A stretch of 64,000 nucleotides of DNA from Roseimaritima ulvae. GTDB lineage: Bacteria > Planctomycetota > Planctomycetia > Pirellulales > Pirellulaceae. The stretch's first letter is position 1. Every line of letters begins with the position of its first letter. Under the pieces are notes generated by a model. The model did no database searches, was not told where the DNA came from, and saw only the letters and a list, made by a program, of their open reading frames with translations. Positions 27,501 to 39,500 of the stretch are shown in pieces. Both the position numbers and the translations under genes were made by a program. The stretch is from positions 1,240,001-1,304,000 of the forward strand of contig NZ_CP042914.1 of the NCBI RefSeq assembly GCF_008065135.1. Direction: 5' to 3'.

Positions 27501-30500
27501 ATTGATGTTGACCGCACGGCGGCTGGTTTGGATTCCGTCATTGAAGTCATCAATGGTGCCGGTGATGTGATCGCCCGCAGCGATAACAGCGCCGCGGAGC
27601 AGGCGATCGGTAGTTTGCCCTTCGTGCGACCTGGCAGTCTGGCTTGGCCGATGCGGCAGGATCCCTTCGCTGCGGTCAATATGGGCGCCAATCCGGGCTC
27701 CTATCATGATTTCTACACCACGAATCCCGATGACGCGGGGATGCGATTGGTGCTGCCGGGCGCGACGGGTACCAATTCAGAATTTTTCGTGCGGATCACC
27801 GGCGCTGACGAAACCGACGGCTTGTATCAAATGCAAGTCCGCTTGCAAGAGCTCGACGAATTCGCCGGCTCGACCGTTCGCTTCGCGGACATTCGATATG
27901 CCGACGTCGGTATTCAGACCTTGGGATTGCCCGGCCATTCCTTCCTGACGGGGGAAGCGGCGACGGTTAATCAACGTGTCGACCTGGGGAACATTCTCAA
28001 CAGCGATCGCGCGGCGATCACCGTTTCGGGCGAATTGAGAGACCTCCGCGGCAGCAACAACTTCAGCGACATCAATACGATTTCGTTCTCGCTGGTGCGA
28101 GACTCGATCCAGTCGATTCAGCGAGATCCCAGCGATAACTCCACGGCAGGTGGCAATACCTACATCGCCACCACAATCGACGTTGACTTCGCCGATGGCG
28201 TGTCACGCCCCGATACCACGCTGATGCTGTACTACCGCGGTGTGGACGGCAATGCGCCAGCTCAGTTGGTGATGATTGGTACGGATTCCAATATTGCGGC
28301 TGACCGTTCGGGCCCGGGAGAGGGTTCGGATATCGATGACCAAACACGTGGCTCGGTCGCTCAACGTGATCCGTTTATCGGCACGGTGGAATTGTTGGCC
28401 GGGCACTATGACTTGGTGGTCACCAACAATGCTCGCGTCCCGACCGATCTGAATCAATATTTCCAAGCATCAAGCAGCAACGCCAACGTGCGTCTGGAAC
28501 CGCTGACGTCGGTGGTGCGGATCGCCGAAGACCGCTTCAGCGATAACAGTTTTGTCCAAAGCACCGCTTCGGGCCCGATCAGCGTGGCCTTTGATGTCGT
28601 CAAGAATGCCGATACCGGCCAAAGCAACACGACGCCCTATGGTTTGGGCGACGTGACCATGTTCGTGCTCGGCAATGGCAGCGGCAATACGTCGCGGCTG
28701 TACGGCAACAATGCTCTGGTGGGCGTGCCCGAAGCGATCTTTGGAAACGACTTTACGCGGTTGGCGGCGATCGCCATGAACCCCAGCACTGGCTTCGTCT
28801 ACGGCATCCAAGGAAACAATCCAACCGGCGCCGACAACGATGCCAACGTGGATGGTTTTTATAGACTGTCCGATGGCAGCGGCGGAGCGACCGCAGTGGG
28901 GACCACCGGGATCGCTACCTTCGAAACGTTTATCAATACCACTCCCGATCCGGACGTGCGGCAAATCCGCAATCCCTTCGGCACTGCAGCCGGTTCGGGC
29001 GAGGGGATGGTCATCGAGGCCCTTGCCTACCGCGTCTCGGGCGGCGGAGACGATACGCTACGTCTGTACGGCGTCGGTAGTCGCGGCAACAACACGCAAA
29101 CTTTCCCCCAGCCCGATAGCTACACCGGAGCAAACAGTGATCCGGTCGGAGAACACGATGCTCCCGCGAGGAATTACCTGTATCGCCTAAATCCCACCAC
29201 CGGGGCCGGCATCAGCGCTTCTTCCCAAGGGGACCGCACCGGCAATCGTCGGGCCTCCGGTGCAGGGACGGACGTGGTGGAATTGGGGCGGATCGCTCCC
29301 GATTTGCCCGGGTTCACCCCTGTTCCTTCGGAAGGCCCCGCGGTGGTTACCTACCAGAATTTCCTCGGGGACGTGACCGGAATCACGGCGGTGGACAGTT
29401 ATGTCGATCCCGACACCTTCACCACCAAGGGTGGCGGTCTCTATGCCGTTACCGATAACGGTGGTTTGATTCGAATCGACCCCAGTGAAATCGGTGACAA
29501 CTCTGGGGATCGCAACAACGATAACCCGATTGGTGAATTCGTCACGTTTGTCACCGATGAATTTGGCGCTCCGATTCAGTTCTCCTCGGTCACCACGGGC
29601 CCTCGGAACGTTGCCGATGAGTATGACTTCGCCGGCGAGCGTAGCAACTTCCCCTATGAACACACCCTGTTCGCGACCGACGTCAGCGGCCGGGTCTATA
29701 CCCTGGACGTGGATGGAAATCTGTTAGGCCAACTGGCATTTGGCCAAACCTCCGTCGATAGTTTGGTCGGTGGCGGCACGACGGGCATTGCGTTCAGCAA
29801 TTTGGACGTCAACCTGTGGCATCAAACGGACGCCCAACAGGCCAACGCTGAAGGGCACGGTGCGGAGGTGACTCCCGACAATCTGCGTGATGAAAGGACG
29901 ATCGGCGATAACAGCCTGTACTTTGGTTACGATTCGGACATCGTTGAAGGTACCGAATGGCGTGGGCAATATTCGCCCTCCCGATCGACCAATAACTATG
30001 ACTTCGCCGGTGGGGCGCATGGTAGCGTGCAGAGCCATCCGATCGACCTGCGTGGCTATTCCAGTGCGGATGAACCGCATCTGTATTTCAACTATCTGTT
30101 GCAGACAGACGATGCCGAAGCGGAGTTGTTCGCAAACGCTCATGCTCGCGACTCATTGCGTGTTTACGTGTCCAGTGAGAATGATCCGAACTGGACGTTG
30201 GTCAGTACCAATAATGGTGCCGGCGACAATGATTACAGCGAAGGCTTTACCGAGCAAGTCGAAGATGAATTCGACCTGCTGCATAACGGCTTCTTCGATG
30301 AAACCGGTACATATCAGTTCACGCAGGAACTGTTCGATGTCAATGATTGGCGACAAGCCCGCGTTTCGTTGGCTCCCTGGGCCGGTGATAACGATGTGCG
30401 AATTCGCTACGAGTTTGACACCGCGGGAGAAGTCTCTCCCTATGCCTTGGAATTGCGAGCCGTTACGCCCGATCGGATGCTGGACAACGACAACTTGGCG

Positions 30501-33500
30501 TTCAGCTTGTCGGATTTGGCAGGCACGGTCTACGACTTTGAATTCGATTATGGGTTGGTCATCGACGCTCCCACCGGGGCCGCGATCAGCGACGGTGACA
30601 CCATCACATTGACCGGCACCCCCGGTGTCGTGACCTACACGTTCCGCGATCTGGCGGGCGGTCCTGCCGCGCCAGGCGAAATCGGATTCAACCTTTCAGA
30701 CGATGGCGAAGCCATCGCTCAGGCGATTGCAACCGCCGTCGCGGCAGATGGATTTGTGGTCACGTTCAGCAACAACTTGCTTTCGCGCATCGGTATCGAC
30801 GCCACCGCGTTTGCCCTGACGGGCGGATTGACCACGGATATCATCGCGGATGAGCCCGGCGTGCCATTTGGCGTGACCGACATCCCCGTCGATGTTTCGA
30901 TGGATACGGTAGCGATTCGCGACGCCCTGCGGGAAGGGCTCGCAAGAGGGATCAACCCCACGGACCCGATGGAATTATCGGGCTATCAAGCGTTTGGCGA
31001 AACCGTCCGCACCTTTGGTTTGGTGGTCGAAGACGCCGGTCCGCTGGTGGCCTTTGGCGGTGAATACACGGGCGTGTTCTTGCCCGGCCAATTCTCAGGT
31101 GTGTATGAATCGCAGCTGTTTAATGAAAACGGTTTTGGCAACAGCACCACGGACTCATTGCGACAGGCGGGCCTGCGAGGCGTTTCCAACGCTAACAACG
31201 GTGTGTTCATCGACGATGTTATCATTGGGTTTGCCGAACGTGGCGAAATGGTGATGAACGCCAACTCCGGTACCAGCACGACGCTGAATCCGCAGTTCCA
31301 ACCGCAGGTCTTCCCGGGTGGCGAATTCAACGAAGAAACCGTCGCCGGTCAATTCCAAGTCGAGATCCGTTCCTCGGCGGAGTACGGAGATGTCGACTTC
31401 CCCGATCACTTCTTCGTGCGTGACTTCAACACCAACGATTGGATCGGTCAGGCCATTGCCCTGACGTTCTTTGACGGCAGCGAAATCAGTAATCGCGATC
31501 GCTTCCAGATCACTGACGGCGTGGACGTGATCACTTTCGAATTCATTTCCACCGACGCCGTGGGGACCGCTGCAAACGTCACCCCCGGACGCATCGAAGT
31601 TCCGTTTTCGCCCAACTTCTCAGCCGCGCAAATTGCCACCAGCGTACGCGACGCGATCAATTCGTCTTCGGTGCAACAACGCCTGGACGTGAGCGCCTCG
31701 TCACCGGAAGGCGAAACCGCCGTGGGGATCGGCAACTCTGCGACGGTGCTGCTGCACGGCATGGCGACGTCCGATCTGTTGGGCGGAACGAATTTCGTGC
31801 TCGTCAAAGCCGATGGCACCGCCGATGTGCAAATTCCAACCACCTTGTACGGCACCGAACTTGCCGGCATGGGGCAAGATGACGGCGATTCGAACCGCCG
31901 CCGCGAACAAGGACAATTGATCCTGCAGGGGAATCGAATTTCCTTTAGCGGTGGCTTTGGGATCGTTGCCGACGCCGGTCGCCGGACAGTGGCCAACGCG
32001 GCGCTAGCCGGTACGCAAGGTCCGCATCCTGGCTCCCCCCAGGCGTTCCCCACAACCAACCCCGATAACCTCGTGCCTGGCGTGGTGGTGACCAACAACG
32101 TTCTGTATGGCAACCAGAGCGGGGGCATCCGAATCAGCGGAGACTCCGCAAACGGGCCTGTGGCTCCCCAGCCCTTTGCTCGCGTCATCAACAACACCGT
32201 GTACGGTGTGTCAGCTGGCGACTCTGCGATTTTGATCGACCAGAACGCAGCCCCCACATTGGTCAACAATGCGGTTACCAACAGCAACATCGGCATCTCG
32301 GTCAACGGCAGTCCCGATCTGGAAATCCTGTCGACGTTGTATTGGAACAACAAGAACAATGTGACTGGAACCGGTTTGGGATCGTCGGCCATTGTGGTCC
32401 CCAACGGGGATGCTGTGTTCTTGGATCCCACCAACGGCAATCTGTATCCCATCGCAGATTCGCAGCTCATCGATAGCTCGTTGGCCAGCGTGGTCGAACG
32501 CGTCGATTTGCAGGCTTTGAAGACATCCTTGGGAATCGCCTTCTCGCCCATCTTGGCCCCCGATACGGATATCACCGGCCAACGCCGCATCAACGATCAA
32601 ACCGGCGGTAGCGGTACGGGGTCGAACCTGTTTATCGATCGCGGTGCTATCGACCGCAGCGATTTTGATGGTCCGATTGCGACGCTGCTGGTGCCACTGG
32701 ACAACGACGCGGCAGGTCGTGATATCGACAGCAGCGAAACCTACGTCCAGTTGGATAGCGGCAACGTCAGCCAGTTTGTCATCAAGTTGGATGAGTCCTC
32801 TGGAACCGGTCCCGATGCGGCCACCGTGACCGCCGATTCGGTCATCTTGACCGAAAACGGACAACGCTTGGTGCCGGGGTCGGACTACACCTTTGGATAT
32901 TCATCGACCAGTCGCACGATTGTGTTGGTGCCCACATCGGGTGTGTGGAAGCCGGATGCTGCTTACGAAATCACCCTGTACAACCGCGACCGATTGGCTG
33001 TGCAGGCACCGGCCGGACTGCAGTTGATCGACGGCGACCAGTTAACCATTGTCGACAACAATGACTCGGTGGGTGTGTTCGAATTCGAGTCCGGCTATGT
33101 GGCCACGATCCAGCAATCCACGCTGTTCAGTTTGAGTGGTCCTGTCTCGAACTTTGCCGACGGCGACAGCTTTGAGATCTTTGATCCCTCGGGGCTGATT
33201 TCCGACGTGTTCGAGCTGGATACCGATGGGGCAACCACCACCGGCAACATTCGCATCGATATCAGTTCCGCAACCACGGTCGAAGATGTTCGCGATGCGA
33301 TCTTTGCAGCACTCGACACACCGACAACCCGTACGCGTTTGACAATCGCACCGCTGAAAGTCGGTACGACGGGCATCCAGCTGGGAGCCCTCACCGGCAG
33401 CAGTGTCACTGAAGACGTGGGCGGATTGACCCTGCTGGGAACCGCGGGCGGTGTCAACGATGGAGATCAGATCTCGTATACCCGCGGCATCACCACCCTT

Positions 33501-36500
33501 GTGTTTGAATTTAAAGCGGATGGTAGTACCGCGCTTCCGCAAGCCAATACGGACGTGGTGATACCCTTCAGCCCGTTGGACGATGCCGAGGCTCTTGCCG
33601 GTAGATTGGCCGACGCACTTCGCGGGCAAGTCCTGTTAGGCTTGGACTCCGCTCGTGTGATCGAGGGCGGCCGCGTCCATATCGGCGGTCGCGCCGGAGA
33701 CCTGCTGCAGCTGCTGGCCGGAAGCCCGCTGTCCCTCGAAGGCGCCCCCGGCGTGACCGGCAAACTGACGCTGGCGATTCCCGTGGCTGCCACGGGTGCG
33801 GGCGTCGACGGCCAGCGATTCTCCGTGACGGTGGCTGGCAATACCTCGAGCTTCCAATTTTTGACCGATGGCTCGACCGCCACACCCGATGTGAAAGTGG
33901 TTGTCAGCCCGACCGCGGACGCCGCGGAAATTGCGGGGGCGATCGCCGTCGCGTTGGCTGGCGAGTTTGCCGAACTAAACTCGACGTCAACGTTGAACAT
34001 CGTCAACGTCGGTGAAGACAACGCCCTCTCGGGTGCCGTGCCAAATATCGTCATCGATCCGCTTACCAGTACGTTGACGGTGGATGGCGTGCCCGGCGGT
34101 GCGATTGCCATTCCTTTCATTCCTTCGATTGAATTCACCGAGAACACGGTGGCTGGTCAGATCATCGCGGCGATTGAACGCAGCGGATTGACGACCACCA
34201 GCTTTGCAGCCGGTGGTGGCACGATCCTGTTAGACAACACGGATTCCGTCGACGGGCTGGCCAGCACCCCGATCAGTGCAATTCGCGATCGGGCCGGCAA
34301 TACCCTGGCGCCCAACCGCTTGAATCTGGAAACCCAGTTCACCATCCTGATGCCCGGCGTGGGACTGGACTTCGGTGATGCGGACTTGCCTTATCCCACG
34401 GAGCTGGCGAACAACGGCGCCCGTCATACCCTGACGACTGACCGCGAATTGCGGTTGGGTAACGAGGTGGATAACGAGCGGGATGGGCAACCGGGCAACC
34501 ACGACGACGACGTTGATGTGATTAACGCCAGTTATATCGACAGTGACGCCAGCAATGGTGCCCTGGTATCGGTGTCGACGCTCAACTCAAGTCGCGTTCA
34601 GGTCTCCGTTACCGCCCGGCCCACCGTGGTCGATGAAGGGGACATCCTGCGGCTGGAAGTGGTTGGCAAGTTTACCCTGGACTTCGAACTGGTCTTGGCG
34701 GGCAATGATCCCAGCGTTGCTACCAACCTCCCGGTATTGATGATTCCCGAAGAGTCCGCCGAATCCTTCGCGCGGCGTTTGTCGGATGTGATCTCCACTC
34801 AGTTGGCGCTGGCCGCTGATACGTCGCTGCAACCAGTACACACCGAAATCCGCTTCGATTCTGCGATTCCCCGGGAGTTCACGATCCTCAGCGTGGATGA
34901 TGAAGATGGTGTCCGCGTCACGGATGCCAGCGATCCGGTGGCCGGATTGTTCTTGGATGCCGCCGGCAATATCACCGGCCTGTTGAATCCGCTCGATTCA
35001 CTGGGCACACAGGTGTCGATATCGGTCACCGGCAATGGCTTGCTGGACGCCTGGATTGACTTCAATCAAGATGGCGATTGGAACGATCCCGGCGAACAGA
35101 TTCTCCAGAACGAGGCGGTTATCGACGGCGACAATGTGTTCCGCATCACCGCGCCGCAGAGTGCTATCGATGGTTTGACGTGGGCTCGATTCCGCGTCTC
35201 CGCCACCGGCAACCTGACGCCCGAAGGCGTTGCGATTGGTGGCGAAGTGGAAGATCACCAAGTTCGTGTGACTCGATTTGCATTACCAACGCCGATCGAC
35301 GATGGCAGCGGTGATCCCGCGTTTACGACCGACGAAGACACCCCGTTGCTGGTCGGAGCGGCGGATTCCATTCTGTTGAACGATACCTTCTCGCCGGACT
35401 TGCTGAACCAGCGAGCCCAATTGGTCGACGATGTGACGTCGGGCACGCTGGTCTTGAATGATGACGGGACGTTTGAGTACACGCCCGATCCGGACTTCAA
35501 TGGAACCGACCGCTTTACCTACCGGGTTGTCGGCGACACCAGCACGCCTCCGCCCTTCGAAGTCGGCTCGGACCTGGTCGCGACGGTCACGCTCACCGTG
35601 AACGCCGTTAATGACGCTCCGACATTTGTGCTGGCCAACCCCACCACGCCGGGCAATGCATCGCTCGATGTGCTGGAACAGGACGCCAACGCCACACCAT
35701 TGAACTTGCCGTTTGCAACCAATCTGCTCCCTGGCCCCGCCACGGCGACCGACGAAGCCGGGCAAACCGTAGCCTTTACCGTGGTTGCGGATCCGGGCAA
35801 CCCCGTCGGATTGCTGGACGGGCCCCTGGTCGTGGCTTCCAATGGACGAGTCATCTTTACTCCCGCCGCGGATGCCATCGGAACCGCCGTGTTCACGATT
35901 ACGGCCTTCGATTCGGGCAGTTCCACGCCTCCGAACGTAAACACGTCGGCACCTGTAACGCTGACCGTTAATGTTCGTCCGGTGAACGATCCGCCAGTGA
36001 TCGATCCGGCTATGACCGGTGTCTCGGACATGCAGAGTTCCGACGATGCCTACTCCGTAGACGCCGCCGGGCAGATCACCTATACGCTGCGTGAAGACAA
36101 CGCCCAGGCGGTGGGCAGTCCCGCCGCACCCTATGTGATCGACTTGGTCGGCACCACGGGAGCCGGTTACAACCGGATCGGTTTGCTGGATGTGTTCAAT
36201 GCGGGACCCGCCAACGAAGAAGACGCTGTGACCCCGGGTGGCGGCCAGACGATTCGGTTGAGTTCGTTTGATGGTGTCGACACGTTGACCACGGCGTTGG
36301 GCGGCACGGTCACTGCGGATCGTGACGGCAGTGGCAATCTGCTTCGTCTGCTGTACACCCCACCCTTGGACGTCAACAGCAGCTTCCGCGGATTGGATTC
36401 CTTCACCTATACGGTTAGCGATGACGGACAGACGTGGCAGCTCGGTTCGCCGGGAATGCTGGTCGACGATCCCTTGTCGGCCACCAACACGGTGTTCTTG

Positions 36501-39500
36501 GACCTGCAAGCGGTAAACGACGCGCCGCAGTTCACACCGATTCGCAGCACGGTAACATCGCTCGAAGATAACCCTGAGATTCGCGTTACCTATGCGACCG
36601 GCATTTTTGCTGGCCCACCCCAAACGGCGCTCGATGAAAACGATTTGGTTTCCGGACAACAGGTCGAATTCCGGTTGGTGCCGCAAAACGCGGTCCTGGC
36701 GGCCGAGCTGTTCGGAACGAATCAACCGACGATCTCGACCGACGGAACGCTCAGCTATACCTCGGCTCCCAACGCCTATGGCACGGTCGTGTTTGATGTG
36801 ACCCTGGCGGACTTAACGCCCAGTGATCCGACTCGCGGCGACGTGAATCTTTCGGCACCGACGCAGCTGACGATTACGGTCCAGCCTCAGAACGACGCGC
36901 CGGTGTTTGCCAATACCGATCCGGTCACGTTTACGCTTGATGAAGACAACTCGTTCTTGATTCCCTATACCGCCTTGCCGGGTGATCCGCAGGGCTTGTT
37001 GGACAAGTTTATCGTGGGCCCGGCCAACGAAGCTGCCAACATCACTCCGGGCGGAAACCAAACGCTGCAGTTGGCCGACCCGATTGCCGCCTCGACCACC
37101 TCCGGTGGAACTCTGACGCAGGTCGTCGTCGATGGGCGTCCGTTCCTGAGGTACCGACCGAAGGTCCACTTCAATGGCACGGATACCTTCGCCTATAGCG
37201 TCGTCGATAACGGGCAGTCGGTGGATTTGGCTGGGAATGTCACGGCGGACCCCAAAACGGCGTTCTTCAGCGTCAATTTGATCGTCAATCCGGTGAATGA
37301 TCCTCCGCAGTTTGGTGGAGCCACCGACGTCACGGCACTCGAGGATGCGGGAGAGGACGATCCCAACGTATTGCCCGCCGACGTAGGCCTGACCGTGATC
37401 CCCCAGTGGGCGACCAACATTCAGCCTGGTCCTGCTGGCGCCATTGATGAACTTGCCACGCAGAGTGTCACCTTTACGATTACTCCCGTGGACGACGCCC
37501 TGGCACGCACGGTGTTTGCTACCGACAACAACGGTAATCTGCAAGTCACGGCCGACAGTGGGGGCAATTTGACGTTCCGCACGCTGCCCAATGCAAACGG
37601 CGTCGTCGCGTTTACCGTGGTCGCCGACGATGGTAGCCCCGAGGGCTCGAATCTGAGCACCGTGAAAACGTTCTCGATCACGATCACTCCGGTGAACGAT
37701 GATCCGACCTTCACGCCCGGACCGAGCAGCATCAGCCATGACGAAGATGGCGGACCTTATGGTGCGATCTGGGCAACCGACGTGTTGGCGGGCCCCGCCG
37801 ATGAAGTCGCCGCCGGACAAACCGTACGGTTCGATGTCAGTATTGATGCCGCCTCGGCCGGCCTGTTCCAGACGCCGCCCGCGATCGCCGATGATGGCAC
37901 GTTACGGTTCAATCCGGCTGCGGATGCGAATGGTACGGCGACCGTAACCGTTCAGGCCATCGATAATGAAGGTGGTATGGCGACGCCAGTCACTTTTGAG
38001 ATTGTCATTGAACCGGTCATCGATTCGCCGATTGCCAATCCAGACCAATTTAACGTCGACGAAGATACGGTTCGAACGCTGTTGCAATCCGAGTTGCTGG
38101 CCAATGATGTCGATCCCGACTTGCCGGACGATACGCTCACGATCACGCTGCTTTCCAGCATCACGCGTAGCGGGGCAAGCATCAGTCTGGATGCCAATAA
38201 CAATGTTATCTATGAACCGCAAGGTTCCGCCTTGCTGCAAGCGTTGGCTGAGGGAAGTTTCGCAACCGATTCGTTCAGCTATACGCTGACCGATTCGTTT
38301 GGTCGAACCAGTGAACCGACGATGGTCAGCCTGAACGTGACCGGCATCAATGACGCGCCGCGTTTGCTGCCAGACAATCCCGATGTGGAAGCGACGGGGT
38401 CGACGATCCTGCGTCCGCTGGACAATGATTTCGATGTCGACGGCACCTTGGATCTGTCGACCCTGGAAATCACTCTGTCTCCCGCGTTTGGCGCCGTCAC
38501 CTTGCCGGGCGATGGTACCATTGTGTACACGCCATACGCTGGATTTAACGGCACCGATACCCTGCGTTATACGATCAAGGACGACCGGGGAGCGTCGGGG
38601 CCCGATACCTTGATTAACATCGTTGCCAATAATGCTCCCATTGTGGTCGATGACGAGGCGGGCATCTTCCGCAACGGAGTCGCCGATATCCCGGTCTTGG
38701 ACAACGACTCCGATCCCGATCTCGGCGGTAGCGTGGATGCTCAGTCGCTGGTGGTTGTGACGCAGCCCTCGTTTGGTACCGCCTTCGTGCTCCGCGATAA
38801 CGATGGCAACTTGACCGGCGAGATCCGCTATGTGCCGGCCGAAGACTATGCCGGTTCGGATTCCTTCACCTATCGCGTGTCGGATAACCTGGGACGCGCC
38901 AGCGAGACGGCCACGGTCAATGTCAACATCTCGGCCAGCCGACTGCAAAATCCGCTGCTCAACCTGGACGTCGATGGCGACGGCGAGATCTCCCCGATCG
39001 ACGCCCTGTTGAATGTCAACCTGCTCAATCGTGTCGGCCAGTTGGCCCTCAACGATGCGGGAGCATGGGATGTCGACCAGGCCTACACGGCGGGGGACAC
39101 GGTTCAGTACGATGGCGGTAGCTGGCTGGCGGAAATGGCGATTCCGGCCGGGGAAATCCCCTCCGAAAATTCGCTGTGGACCAAGGCGGCCAAACCGTTC
39201 TACGACGTCGATGGCAATCTGCTGATCGAACCGTTCGACGTGCTGACAGTGGTCAACGAGCTGAACCGTCGCGCCCGTATCGGACGTGATGGATCGGCCG
39301 GAGAAGCCGTTCCGAGTATCCAGCCGACGTCCACCAGCAGCGACGAAACCCTGCTGTTCGACCAGGCTCACACCACCCTTGCCACGCCGGCGGCCAAAAT
39401 CGTCAGCACCGAGGTCAGTTATCCGGTGGCCGCGACCGACGACGAAGACCTGTTGGACACACTGGCTCGGGATAAACCGGCCGGTGAAGCCAGCGAGCAA

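Noticed and set aside
37902-39500. 532-codon minus-strand frame inside giant gene 2
   Set aside because: Antisense to cadherin-like repeats and the dockerin; its composition mirrors the repeats and no domain is seen.
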